Shown here piece after piece: positions 8,222-15,150 of a DNA stretch of 64,000 bases. The notes beneath the pieces were generated by a model that did no database searches, was not told the origin of the DNA, and worked only from the letters and a program-made list of their open reading frames with translations. The stretch is taken from positions 4,216,001 through 4,280,000 of the forward strand of contig NZ_CP083590.1 of the NCBI RefSeq assembly GCF_020099395.1. The letters run 5' to 3'. The first letter of the stretch is position 1, and each line of letters starts with the position of its first letter. The stretch is from Streptomyces mobaraensis. Its GTDB lineage: Bacteria > Actinomycetota > Actinomycetes > Streptomycetales > Streptomycetaceae. The position numbers and the translations under genes are program-made.

Positions 8222-8824
8222 TCAGGCGAGTTCCTTTTTCAAGGCGGCGACTTCGTCTTTCAACTTCCTCACCTCTGCCGTATCCGCCCTCAGCTCCTCG
8301 GTGCCGGCTTGGCCTTTCCTGCCGGGCATCCTTATCCGTCTGGGCTGGTCCGCCTTCTCCAGGCGGCGGCTGAGGTCCCGGTGGCGGGCCGTCAACAGAT
8401 GACTGATCGCTTCCTGGTGTTTGGCCAGGACGATTCCGTGCTTCTCGACCGTCGCGGCCGAGGCTTTGGCCTCGGTGCCCAGCCTCCCCCCAGTGATCTT
8501 GTGTAGCCGCTCCTCCATCGCGCTCTGCCACTTGGGTGTCCAGATCTGGACACCCAAAGCGGACGCCCCCGATTCGCTCAGCTTGATCGCGTCGAAGGAG
8601 GCGGTACCGAAAGAGAAGTCGCCCTTGAGTGCTTGAGTGCTCCAGTAGACCTTTTGGCTGGAGGCGTTTATGCCGCTTTCGGGATGGTTGAGCTTCGATG
8701 CCACGGCGTCGAGGTACTTGCCGCGTGCGAGGTCCTGAATTGCGCGCTTCATACCCTCGATGTCGCGCCTGAACGCGTCTTCTACGGGGTCGAGCGGGCT
8801 GGGTACCGGGTAACGGTTTTCCAT
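8222..8824 (-). CDS. Lower-GC protein of unknown function between tail chaperones and tape measure
   Basis: This 200-residue protein starts MENRYPVPSPLDPVEDAF. The N-terminal part reads as a helix (RRDIEGMKRAIQDLARGKYL), the middle as a small globular domain (YWSTQALKGDFSFG, SALGVQIWTPKWQSAMEERL), and residues about 140-200 as a charged coiled coil ending KLKDEVAALKKELA. I recognise no family. In siphoviruses the chaperone genes are normally followed directly by the tape measure, so a gene here is unusual. Its base composition (33/60 G+C at 8221-8280, 32/60 at 8641-8700) is far below the rest of the operon and suggests separate acquisition. Possible roles include tube-lumen cargo, tape-measure partner or tip protein; none is shown by the sequence. 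Confidence 0.75.
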   Translation of the reverse strand: MENRYPVPSPLDPVEDAFRRDIEGMKRAIQDLARGKYLDAVASKLNHPESGINASSQKVYWSTQALKGDFSFGTASFDAIKLSESGASALGVQIWTPKWQSAMEERLHKITGGRLGTEAKASAATVEKHGIVLAKHQEAISHLLTARHRDLSRRLEKADQPRRIRMPGRKGQAGTEELRADTAEVRKLKDEVAALKKELA

Positions 8825-8864
8825 GAAACATCCTCGCGATGTGTGGCGTTGCCGCCGAATCGCT

Positions 8865-9556
8865 TCAGGCGAAGAGGCGCGCAAGCGCTTCCGGCGGGTC
8901 GGGCTCGACGGGCTCGCCGGGTCCGGACGGCTCGTCCGGCGTCTCCTCATCTCCCGGCCGGGGAACTGGCTCCGGGTACGGGAGCGGATCCGCGTCCTCG
9001 TCGCCCGCCAAGGTGGCCGTCAGCCAGTTGGCGACCGCCAAGTGGTCCACCACCGCCGCCAGCAAGTGCGTGGACGCGTCCCAGTCCGCCGCCTCGCCGT
9101 GCAGGGCGCGGTTGACCGCGCTGTCGCGTGGCAGGTGCGCGACCAGCACCGCGAGGCGTCGTGACGAGAGCGTCCCGCGGTGCCAGTCGAGCAAGTCCAC
9201 GCCGTAATGCCGCAGCAGATCCGCTTCGAGAGCCTCGGCGTGTTCCTCCGCGAACGCGTCGAGGCTCAGCCTTCCCCCAGGCCCAGCCCCGTCTCCTTGC
9301 CGTACGCCTCCAGGATCGCGGCGATGTCCTGCATGGTGACGTCGTGCTCGGCGAAGCGCTGGTACTGGTCCTCGCCCAGCAGCAGGGACAGCAGGCCGTC
9401 CACGTCGCTGTCGTCGAGGTCCCGCAGGGCGCGGGCGGTGCGGTGGCCGATCTCCGTGGGGAGCTGGAACGTGTCGCCGTCCAGGGTGAACTGCCACGAG
9501 CGGCCGTGTGCCTCAAGGCGCTGCGCGCGGGCGGCGTTGACGTCGAATCCGGGCAT
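8865..9556 (-). CDS. Tail assembly chaperone GT, made by -1 ribosomal frameshift
   Basis: The GT product would be about 230 residues: the first 94 codons of G, then a -1 shift at the GGG codon 9277-9275, then 136 codons ending at 8865. After the shift the protein continues GRLSLDAFAEEHAEALEAD, DLLDWHRGTLSSRRLAVL and AHLPRDSAVNRALHG, the typical C-terminal part of actinophage tail chaperones. No convincing independent start lies near the beginning of this frame, which supports frameshifting instead of separate initiation. In lambda-like systems G and GT hold the tape measure soluble and recruit major tail protein. The gene ends 40 bp before the unknown low-GC gene. Confidence 0.8.
9266..9556 (-). 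CDS. Tail assembly chaperone G
   Basis: This 96-residue protein begins MPGFDVNAARAQRLEAHG and contains the small beta segment RSWQFTLDGDTFQLPTEI followed by helices, ending KETGLGLGEG. It sits between the major tail protein and the tape measures, the fixed position of the G chaperone in siphovirus tail modules. Its last codons lie over the sequence used for the -1 shift into the T frame. It would be made in excess over GT. The start has a GGAG-type site (agaaggagcccgcacc) just upstream. Confidence 0.85.
   Translation of the reverse strand: MPGFDVNAARAQRLEAHGRSWQFTLDGDTFQLPTEIGHRTARALRDLDDSDVDGLLSLLLGEDQYQRFAEHDVTMQDIAAILEAYGKETGLGLGEG
9272..9280 (-). other. Probable -1 frameshift site of the tail chaperones
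   Basis: Read leftward, the zero-frame codons are CTG GGG GAA GGC TGA, with the TGA at 9268-9266. A one-base backward slip on the G run after GGG (9277-9275) gives GGA AGG CTG AGC, which opens the T frame. The G5-AA run allows P-site re-pairing on GGG and partial re-pairing in the A site. The zero-frame stop follows two codons later. The exact slip codon is inferred from the joining of the two frames. Confidence 0.7.
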
Positions 9557-9634
9557 GGTGCGGGCTCCTTCTGCGGGAGGGAGGGGAAAGGGAGGGGCGC
9601 CGCCGGCGGCGGCGCCCCACGGAACCGGGCGTGA

Positions 9635-10219
9635 CTACTTCGGCGAAGCCGCCGCGTACGCCTTGTCCTTCATCAGCCAGGTCGCCAGCGGCGCCCCGTG
9701 CTTCGCCGACATGGCGGTGAAGGTGACGCCCAGCTTCACCGCGCCCTTGCGGTTGAAGTCCACGTCGTCGTTCACGGTCACGAGTCCGCGTGGGACGACG
9801 AGGCGGTAGCGGATCTCGGCGCCGTCGCTGAACTCCAGGCCCAGCGCGCGCTCGTCCTCGCCCGGGTCCGCCTGGATCTCGTACTTGAACACGCCGGACC
9901 CGGCGGCCGTCTCCGCCGTGTCGCCGCCGTTGAAGAAGAACGGCAGGGTGTCCCTGTTGAGCTGGAGCATGCTGAACTTCAGGGTCAGCTCGTGCTCGGT
10001 GAAGATGGTCCGGGCCGGGCTGAGCGACTGCCAGGTGTCGACGACCGCCGTCTTGCCCTTCCGGCCGAACTTCACGCCGTCGGTCGTCGTGTAGCCCAGG
10101 TCCCGCCAGTTGGCGGACCAGTCGGTGGTGGTGTCGGCCGGGGCGTCGGTGCCGACCTTGGCGATGAGGACGCGGCCGGTGCCGGCGACGCGGACCTCGT
10201 TCGGGTTCATTCCGGGCAT
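9635..10219 (-). CDS. Major tail protein (tail tube subunit)
   Basis: This 194-residue protein starts MPGMNPNEVRVAGTGRVLIA, followed by TDWRDLGYTTTDGVKFG-like spacing (actual residues WRDLGYTTTDGVKFGRKGK) and a beta-rich body. The N-terminal pattern of a short leader, 'gtG.v.iA..Gt..P', then 'dlGyt..dGv.f' is characteristic of actinophage tail-tube proteins. It would polymerise into the hollow tube around the tape measure. It lies just before the chaperone pair, as expected. A second in-frame ATG at 10210 is possible. There is no sheath gene next to it, so the tail is of the non-contractile type. Confidence 0.85.
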   Translation of the reverse strand: MPGMNPNEVRVAGTGRVLIAKVGTDAPADTTTDWSANWRDLGYTTTDGVKFGRKGKTAVVDTWQSLSPARTIFTEHELTLKFSMLQLNRDTLPFFFNGGDTAETAAGSGVFKYEIQADPGEDERALGLEFSDGAEIRYRLVVPRGLVTVNDDVDFNRKGAVKLGVTFTAMSAKHGAPLATWLMKDKAYAAASPK

Positions 10220-10297
10220 GAGTGGGTTCTCCTAGGGGTACGGGAAAGGCCCCGCCGTCCGTCGGCAGGGCCCTGATGGGTGCGGGTGGATCCGCGC

Positions 10298-10702
10298 TTA
10301 CGCCGGGCGGAGCGCGAACCACACCGTCGTGCGGTAGCGGTTGCCGGCCGGCCGGTTGAAGTCCGGGAACCACCGCACCGCCTCGGTCTCCACGACGTCC
10401 GCGACGACCGCGTTCGCGTACGTCGAGCCGCGCAGCTGCAGCAGCGCGGTGCGGACCAGGAGCGAGAGCGTGTGCGCGGCCGTCTTGTCCGGCCCGAACA
10501 CCTCCAGCTCCACCAGCGGCTGGTCGAGGTGCAGGTCGTCGACCCAGGCGCCGCCGGTCCGGGAGACCAGCACCGCCTTCTGCGTCCCGTCGAACCCGGC
10601 GGGCGGACGGTTGTCGACGATCACCCCGGTGAACTCGGACCGGTATCGGAGGTTGTCGATGATGAGGCGTTCCACGTCGGGGAACGTGATCGAAGCTGCC
10701 AT
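10298..10702 (-). CDS. Tail terminator-like protein
   Basis: This 134-residue protein begins MAASITFPDVERLIIDNLRY and continues with RPPAGFDGTQKAVLVSRTGG and VELEVFGPDKTAAHTLSLLVRTALLQL. The layout (an N-terminal 'dve..l...L', a beta strand with 'vlv.r.GG', then a 'd...A..La..vr.aL' helix) matches tail-terminator or head-tail-joining proteins of siphoviruses, and the position directly before the major tail protein agrees. It would cap the upper end of the tail tube, which is still needed in a headless particle. I placed the start at ATG 10702; a longer frame to 10951 would cross the candidate promoter at 10793-10821. It is the first gene of the tail operon. Confidence 0.7.
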   Translation of the reverse strand: MAASITFPDVERLIIDNLRYRSEFTGVIVDNRPPAGFDGTQKAVLVSRTGGAWVDDLHLDQPLVELEVFGPDKTAAHTLSLLVRTALLQLRGSTYANAVVADVVETEAVRWFPDFNRPAGNRYRTTVWFALRPA

Positions 10703-10792
10703 CACATGTGGGCTCCTTTCGGCGAGCGCCCGTGCATGCGAAACGGCGGACGCCGCGCTCCTCGTCGAGGGCACAGCTCCGCCGCTGCGTTT

Positions 10793-10844
10793 ATTGTGAA
10801 CCAACTCGTGCGCGAGCGCAACCAGTTGTTTCCCGCTCGCAATC
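10793..10844 (-). promoter_or_regulatory. Candidate tail-operon promoter with operator-like box
   Basis: On the minus strand, TTGCGC (10821-10816), a 17-base spacer and CACAAT (10798-10793) form a plausible sigma-70-type promoter about 90 bases upstream of the tail terminator gene. The -35 lies inside the 16-base box 10807-10822 (plus strand CGTGCGCGAGCGCAAC). Close relatives of this box occur at 15180-15195 and 15312-15327, and a partial relative (minus-strand ATTGCGAGCGGGAA) starts near 10843. This suggests repressor control of the tail operon by the same regulator that acts near 15.2 kb. The promoter and operator are predictions from pattern only. Confidence 0.5.
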
Positions 10845-11430
10845 AGAGGCTCCGGACGACGTTCCCCGGCTCGTCCAGCCAGACCCGGCCGCCCGCGCCG
10901 TCCACCGTCAGCCCGAAGCGGTCCGGCGCCGGTTCGCCCAGCGCGGCCCACCAGCCGTATGCCGCCTCCGCCTCGTCCCAGAGGCGGCGCGGGCCGCCCT
11001 GCCAGACGAGCGTCGTCAGGCCGGGCTCGGCCCGGAAGAGGGTGCAGGCCCAGGACGGGTCGCCGTCCGGCCCCTGGAGCCAGATCGCTCTTCCGTAGCG
11101 GCGTCTGGCGTCCGCCTGTTGGCGGATGCCTCGCAGCTTGATGCCCAGGGCGAACGTCGCGGCGCTGAACTCCGCCTCCGTGAGGCGAGTCGAGGAGATG
11201 TCCCCGAGGGTGGTGACGTCCACGGCCGGCGGGGGTGCCGTGCCGAGGGGGTCCGGGTTTCTCCCCGGCAGGGAGAAGCGGCCCTCCGCGCTCTTGCCGT
11301 CCGGCGCGACGGTCAGGGTGACGAGCGCCTGCTGCTCGCTGAACGGCGTCCGCCAGGGCGCGACGAGTATCGCGCCGGGGCGGACGGCCGACACGTCCGC
11401 GTACGTGACGGCGCGCGTGACGGCGGTCAT
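10843..11430 (-). CDS. Unknown protein of an accessory three-gene operon
   Basis: This 195-residue protein starts MTAVTRAVTYADVSAVRPG at an ATG overlapping the preceding stop by 4 bases. It contains VRPGAILVAPWRTPFSEQQA, a Pro-rich stretch, LTEAEFSAATFALGIKLRG and a Trp-rich C-terminal part (WWAALGEPAPDRFGLTVDG). No membrane segment or catalytic motif is evident. The mixed alpha/beta composition suggests a soluble globular protein. It is the last gene of an 11,908-10,843 operon that ends just before the tail promoter; whether it belongs functionally to the tail cluster is unknown. I do not recognise the family. Confidence 0.65.
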   Translation of the reverse strand: MTAVTRAVTYADVSAVRPGAILVAPWRTPFSEQQALVTLTVAPDGKSAEGRFSLPGRNPDPLGTAPPPAVDVTTLGDISSTRLTEAEFSAATFALGIKLRGIRQQADARRRYGRAIWLQGPDGDPSWACTLFRAEPGLTTLVWQGGPRRLWDEAEAAYGWWAALGEPAPDRFGLTVDGAGGRVWLDEPGNVVRSL

Positions 11431-11717
11431 GCGGCCACCGCCGGTCGGCGGTGTCGGAGGAGGCGGGCGCGCTCCTCCAGGAAGCGGGTCCCCAGTGTCG
11501 CGATGGCCGTTGCCGCCGCGACCGCCCTCTCGGCGCCGGTCTTCACGGTCAGCGGGTTCCGTTCCTCCGGCAGCCGCAGCGGCGCGTACGCGCCGTACCG
11601 CTCGACGCCGCACTCGACGCAGCGGCGGGTTCCGTCCGGGGCCGTCGCCCAGCCCTCCCGGTGCGCGCAGTTCCGTACGAGCCGGCCCGTCGCCGTCCGG
11701 ACGCCGCCCGCGCTCAC
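11427..11717 (-). CDS. Small CxxC protein, DUF6255-like
   Basis: This 96-residue protein starts at a GTG (11717) that overlaps the previous gene's TGA by 4 bases. It reads VSAGGVRTATGRLVRNCAHREG, then RRCVECGVERYGAY. One N-terminal Cys-His pair and the following Cys-x-x-Cys could bind zinc. The rest is basic and helical (RFLEERARLLRHRR). The pattern resembles small Streptomyces proteins annotated DUF6255, which often accompany regulatory or secondary-metabolism genes, but this assignment is from memory. It is coupled to both neighbours by 4-base overlaps. Confidence 0.6.
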   Translation of the reverse strand: MSAGGVRTATGRLVRNCAHREGWATAPDGTRRCVECGVERYGAYAPLRLPEERNPLTVKTGAERAVAAATAIATLGTRFLEERARLLRHRRPAVAA

Positions 11718-11908
11718 CGCGGCCTCCGCGCCAGACCCGCCGCGGCCTGCTCGTCCCGCGTCGCCAGACGCAGCGCCTCCACCGGCGCCTCCCACTCCCG
11801 GCCGCCGCGGGGCGGTCTGACGTAGACGCGGTGGCCCGCGTGGGCCATGACCTGTGCGAGCTTTGCGCTCCGCGTGTCCACCACGTAGGCGCCTTCGCGG
11901 TACGTCAT
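11714..11908 (-). CDS. Small unknown protein divergent from HTH regulator
   Basis: This 64-residue protein begins MTYREGAYVVDTRSAKLAQV and continues MAHAGHRVYVRPPRGGREW. The short beta-rich N-terminal part and basic C-terminus (LARRPR) are typical of small Streptomyces proteins found next to DUF5753/DUF397 pairs; the function is unknown. It is the first gene of a leftward three-gene operon and is divided from the HTH gene at 12,024 by a 115-bp divergent intergenic region. A GAAGGGA ribosome site precedes the ATG. Confidence 0.65.
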   Translation of the reverse strand: MTYREGAYVVDTRSAKLAQVMAHAGHRVYVRPPRGGREWEAPVEALRLATRDEQAAAGLARRPR

Positions 11909-12023
11909 GGAGGGTTCCCTTCGCGTTGTCCATACCGATGCGGCTTCCAGGGTGGTGGGTCCTCACTAGGCTCGGAAGGGGGACCGCCGCTACAACACCC
12001 TTGTCGGGAAACGGAGTTAAGCC

Positions 12024-12872
12024 ATGGCCAAGGCTGGTGGGTCAACGAAGCCCAGTAATCCCCGGTTCGGCTGGGGGTTCTTCGGAAACGAGCTGAAGAT
12101 CCATCGCGAAGCTGCCGGCCTGTCGCAGGAGGCCCTGGGCAGCCTGGTGTTCTGCTCCGGCTCGTATATCGGGCAGTTCGAGAAGGGGATCCGCAGGCCC
12201 CAGCTGGCCATCGCCGAGCGGATCGACGAGGTGTTGAAGACGGGTGGCTACTTCAAGCGTGTGTACGACGAGCTGATTGAGGGGTCACCGAACGCCGATT
12301 GGTTCGAGGGGGTGTTGTGCCTGGAGGCGGAGGCGACGGTCATTCGGAGCTACGCTCCGACCTTTGTGCCGGGCCTCTTCCAGACGGCTGCCTACGCTCG
12401 TGCCGTCTTTTTGGCCGGCTATCCCTTCGCAACCGACAAGGAGCTCCAGAACTGGGTTGATGCTCGGCTGGGCAGGCAGGGCCTCCTGGAGCACCCAACA
12501 AAGCCCATGTTGTGGTCGGTGCTCGACGAGAGCGTCCTCCGCCGGCCGGTCGGCGGACCGATGGTGATGAGTGAGCAGTTGCTGCGAGTCGCCTCGCTCG
12601 CACGTTGCCGTCGCATGGTTGTGCAGGTGCTGCCGTACGGAGCTGGCGCACCGCCGGTGGATGCCTTGCTCAAGCTGATGGACTTTGCGGACGCTCCCCC
12701 TGTGGCGTATACGGAAGGCGTTCAGAGCGGGAACATCCTGGATGAACCCGATCAGGTCGCCCGCTGCAAGTTGGCTTACGACCTTGTCAGGGCCGCTGCC
12801 CTCTCGCCACGTGCTTCCCTGGACCTCATCGAGTCGGTGGCGGAAAGGTACACAGATGAAGAGCAACCATGA
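12024..12872 (+). CDS. HTH regulator with DUF5753 domain
   Basis: This 282-residue protein has an N-terminal XRE-type helix-turn-helix (about 20-75: ELKIHREAAGLSQEALGS, YIGQFEKGIRRPQ) followed by a DUF5753 domain (about 105-275; RSYAPTFVPGLFQTAAYAR, a typical entry motif). Such proteins are abundant in Streptomyces and are nearly always paired with a DUF397 partner, as here. The pair is thought to form a regulatory module (compare WhiJ-like and AbaA-like systems in developmental and antibiotic control). The DUF397 gene overlaps its 3' end by 17 bases. G+C content looks somewhat lower than in neighbouring genes. The target is not evident; the divergent small-gene operon is a candidate. Confidence 0.9.
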   Translation: MAKAGGSTKPSNPRFGWGFFGNELKIHREAAGLSQEALGSLVFCSGSYIGQFEKGIRRPQLAIAERIDEVLKTGGYFKRVYDELIEGSPNADWFEGVLCLEAEATVIRSYAPTFVPGLFQTAAYARAVFLAGYPFATDKELQNWVDARLGRQGLLEHPTKPMLWSVLDESVLRRPVGGPMVMSEQLLRVASLARCRRMVVQVLPYGAGAPPVDALLKLMDFADAPPVAYTEGVQSGNILDEPDQVARCKLAYDLVRAAALSPRASLDLIESVAERYTDEEQP

Positions 12873-13065
12873 CCTGAGTTCTGCGGCCTGGCGGAAGAGC
12901 AGGCACAGCGGCGGAGGCAACGGCCAGGGGGCTCCCGACTGCGTCGAAGTTGCCGGCAACATCCCCGATGTTGTCCCCGTCCGCGACTCCAAACGCCCCC
13001 ACGGCCCCGCCCTCCTCATACCCGCCCCCGCCTGGGCCGCCTTCCTCACCGATCTCCGAAGCTGA
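12856..13065 (+). CDS. DUF397 protein
   Basis: This 69-residue protein contains the DUF397 hallmark: an N-terminal AAWRKSRHSGG, then CVEVAGN, VVPVRDSKRPHGPALLIP and a final Trp-x-x-Phe segment (AWAAFLTDLRS). DUF397 proteins act with the adjacent DUF5753 HTH protein and are proposed modulators or antagonists of it. The start ATG at 12856 lies within the 3' end of the HTH gene (17-base overlap), so expression is coupled. Its 3' end overlaps the convergent gene 13046-13723 by 20 bases. Confidence 0.9.
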   Translation: MKSNHDLSSAAWRKSRHSGGGNGQGAPDCVEVAGNIPDVVPVRDSKRPHGPALLIPAPAWAAFLTDLRS

Positions 13066-13723
13066 GCGGTAGCGACACCGCGTCGCGGACCTCCGCCGCC
13101 CCCGCTTCCACCTCGCGGTACCAGTCGGTGACCTCGTCCCCGTCCTCGACGAGTTCGACGCGGCCCGCGTCCAGTTCGCGCAGCCGGTCGCCGAGGGCGT
13201 TGAGCCGCGCCTCCAGGGCGAACCGTCCGGGGAGCGGGTTCCGCGCCCAGAGCAGGTCGTTGCGGGCCGCCGCCACTGCCGCGTGGGCGCGGGCGCGGAC
13301 GGGTGGGAGGGCGATCCGGAGTTCGTAGAGCCTGGCCTGGACCTCCGTCAGAGCGGCCAGCAGCTCCTCCAGATGTTCCGTGGGTTCTCCGGCTTGCTCG
13401 GCCCAGGAGGCGAAGTGATGGGCGGCGCGGTCGAGATGGTCCGGGTCGGAGACCTCCGAGCGCACCCATTCGTCGCGTGTCCGCAGATAGTCGGCGAGCA
13501 GGTGCCGGCAACTGTCCAGGGTGCCAGGAACCTCCGCGAGCGCCTCCCGCGTGGAGCTCGTTGGCATGCCGTCCCCGTGCCCGCAGGTCGCCTGGACCGC
13601 GCGGTGGAGGCCGTCGATGCGGTCGGTCAGCTCCGCCAGGCGGCCGTGGGCCTCCGCCGCTTCCTCCATCGCGGCGGCGAGACGCACCTCCGCGTCGGCC
13701 AGCCGTCGCTTCCGCCCCCACAT
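13046..13723 (-). CDS. Helical unknown protein
   Basis: This 225-residue protein starts MWGRKRRLADAEVRLAAAM and is almost entirely alpha-helical, with heptad-like repeats at 8-50 and 110-150 (EELLAALTEVQARLYELRI). There is no signal peptide or hydrophobic membrane segment. It has no recognisable catalytic motif. The gene stands alone, convergent with the HTH-DUF397 pair, and its stop overlaps the DUF397 3' end. A long two-tier inverted repeat lies just upstream (13743-13805). Function is unknown. Confidence 0.6.
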   Translation of the reverse strand: MWGRKRRLADAEVRLAAAMEEAAEAHGRLAELTDRIDGLHRAVQATCGHGDGMPTSSTREALAEVPGTLDSCRHLLADYLRTRDEWVRSEVSDPDHLDRAAHHFASWAEQAGEPTEHLEELLAALTEVQARLYELRIALPPVRARAHAAVAAARNDLLWARNPLPGRFALEARLNALGDRLRELDAGRVELVEDGDEVTDWYREVEAGAAEVRDAVSLPLSFGDR

Positions 13724-13742
13724 GTCCGGCCTCCCGCCCCTT

Positions 13743-13805
13743 CGATGGCCCGTCCCCGCACGGCGGTTCGGATCCTATGACCGCCGCTCGCAGGACGGGC
13801 CATCG
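13743..13805. repeat. Nested inverted repeat between divergent genes
   Basis: Perfect 13-base outer arms (13743-13755 and 13793-13805, CGATGGCCCGTCC and its complement) enclose perfect 7-base inner arms (13761-13767 CGGCGGT and 13780-13786). The structure lies in the 218-bp gap between two divergently read genes, so it is not positioned as an ordinary terminator. It may be an operator, an RNA structure of the leftward leader or a remnant of a mobile element. The rest of the gap contains TAGGTT (about 13847), which could be a -10 for the rightward gene. Confidence 0.6.
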
Positions 13806-13941
13806 CACACCGTTCGCCGCTGAAGACGGAGTGTCAGGGGAACGGGTTAGGTTATGGATCGAACGTACTCCCGAGTGCTCTGTGTAAGGCGCGCGCCGCG
13901 CGTCACCTGGGAGCTCATGGAGGCCGACGCCGGGGGGTGGG

Positions 13942-14199
13942 ATGAGAACGGACAGCGAGCAGCTCGCGGGCGTCGTCGCGGCAGCGGTGGAGGTGGCGGC
14001 GGAGTCCGCGCGCGCGGGCGCCTTCACCGATGAGGTGGCGCGGACACTGACGGCTCTCGTGAGCAAGATCGCCGACCGGGCGGTCGAATCCGCCGAGGTG
14101 AACGGTTTCGTCAGCGGCTGGCAGGAGGCGATACGGGTCGTGCAGACCAGCGAGCAGACGGGGGCCCAGGTCTACCGGATGCCGAAGGCCGAGGACTGA
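13942..14199 (+). CDS. Small helical unknown protein
   Basis: This 85-residue protein begins MRTDSEQLAGVVAAAVEVAAE and is Ala/Val/Glu-rich and predicted helical, with no membrane segment because charged residues recur every three to four positions. The C-terminal part (NGFVSGWQEAIRVVQ) looks amphipathic. It is preceded by a GGTGGGATG context and followed by a 78-bp gap before the convergent HTH gene. No family is recognised. Confidence 0.55.
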   Translation: MRTDSEQLAGVVAAAVEVAAESARAGAFTDEVARTLTALVSKIADRAVESAEVNGFVSGWQEAIRVVQTSEQTGAQVYRMPKAED

Positions 14200-14277
14200 C
14201 GGCCCCCGAGGACTGGGGGCGGCCCGTGAGGACCGCGGCCCGGGCGCCTCTCGGCGGGTGCGCGCCCGAACGGGGCC

Positions 14278-14481
14278 TCACCCCGCGCGGCGGTGCAGCG
14301 CCCGCTCCGCGGCGAAGACGTCCTCCAGCCGGAAGAGGAGCCTCCGGCCCTGTCGGCCCGCCGGGACCAGGTGACCGAGCTGGACCCACTTGCGGATGAC
14401 CTCCTGGGTCACGGCGGCCTCATCGGCAGCCGTGGCGGTGGTGATCAGGGCTGTCGTCAGGGGCGGTCCGGAGGACGTCAC
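14278..14481 (-). CDS. Small winged-HTH DNA-binding protein, excisionase-like
   Basis: This 67-residue protein starts at a GTG overlapping the stop of the upstream gene by 4 bases. The sequence TATAADEAAVTQEVIRKWVQ, followed by LGHLVPAGRQGRRLLFRLED, is the standard MerR/excisionase-type fold: helix-turn-helix, then the wing with 'G.r....f...dv'. Such proteins in phages and integrative elements serve as excisionases or small transcription regulators. No integrase gene is visible here, so a regulatory role is as likely. It is co-transcribed with the zinc-ribbon protein gene. Confidence 0.7.
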   Translation of the reverse strand: MTSSGPPLTTALITTATAADEAAVTQEVIRKWVQLGHLVPAGRQGRRLLFRLEDVFAAERALHRRAG

Positions 14482-15092
14482 CGGGTGCCCTCCTCGCCGG
14501 TGCCGGCCGGGTCGGCCCGGCGTTCCCAGTCGGCCCGGACCCAGGTGTGCCGGTGCCGGGAATCCGTCCGGCAGGGGCAGGACGGATCGGAGCAGCGGCA
14601 GGCGGGGTTGACGCAGAGCACGGTCTCGGCGCGGGTGAAGACGCGCAGGGACACGGAGCCGCAGAACTCGCAGCGGCCCCGCACCCGGACCAGGACGTCC
14701 GGCTCGCCCAGGGCGACCGCGCACCGTTCCGCCATGCGTCTCGCCTCGTCCGTCACGTGTGCGGCGAGGAGGGGGTGGCCGGCGATCCGGTCGAGCAGGC
14801 CGAGCAGCCGGAGCAGCCGCTCCTCCACCCGGGCGCGGCCGGGACGGGGTAAGCGCAGCTTCTCGTGGACCGCCTCGTCCAGTTCGATCACCCCGTCGGT
14901 GATGTCCCGGATGGTGTCGGAGACGAACAGCCGGATCGGGAGGGCCGCCTCGGAGCGGGGGGAACGGCCGGTGGGGGAGGGGGACGTGGTGCGGGAAGGG
15001 GCGAGTTCCCGGGCGAGTTCGGGGAAGCGGCGGAGGAGGACGCCCAGCCAGAGGGCGGCTCGGTCGGGGCGGCTGGGGTGGTCGTCGGGCAT
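14478..15092 (-). CDS. Zinc-ribbon protein of phage/element type
   Basis: This 204-residue protein begins MPDDHPSRPDRAALWLGVLL. After a helical N-terminal region (1-145) comes a cysteine cluster near residues 150-185: CEFCG, then CVNPACRCSDPSCPC, which should bind one or two zinc ions. Proteins of this layout, followed by a small HTH gene with a 4-base overlap, are common in Streptomyces phages and integrative elements. I do not know a defined function; DNA or RNA binding is plausible. A GGAG site precedes the ATG. Its promoter (15194-15166) overlaps operator-like boxes shared with the divergent XRE gene. Confidence 0.6.
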   Translation of the reverse strand: MPDDHPSRPDRAALWLGVLLRRFPELARELAPSRTTSPSPTGRSPRSEAALPIRLFVSDTIRDITDGVIELDEAVHEKLRLPRPGRARVEERLLRLLGLLDRIAGHPLLAAHVTDEARRMAERCAVALGEPDVLVRVRGRCEFCGSVSLRVFTRAETVLCVNPACRCSDPSCPCRTDSRHRHTWVRADWERRADPAGTGEEGTR

Positions 15093-15150
15093 GGCTGCTC
15101 CTACGGGTGCTGAGCGAAAAGGAGGCGCGGGAGCGAACATCCGCGTAGAC

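Noticed and set aside
1..10702. Contractile injection system (eCIS) or R-type tailocin
   Set aside because: No sheath, LysM/baseplate-wedge or AAA ATPase gene is present; the order tube-G/GT-tape measure-Dit is that of a non-contractile tail.
14278..14481. Excisionase proving an integrative element
   Set aside because: The fold fits, but without an integrase or att sites the small HTH protein may simply be a regulator.
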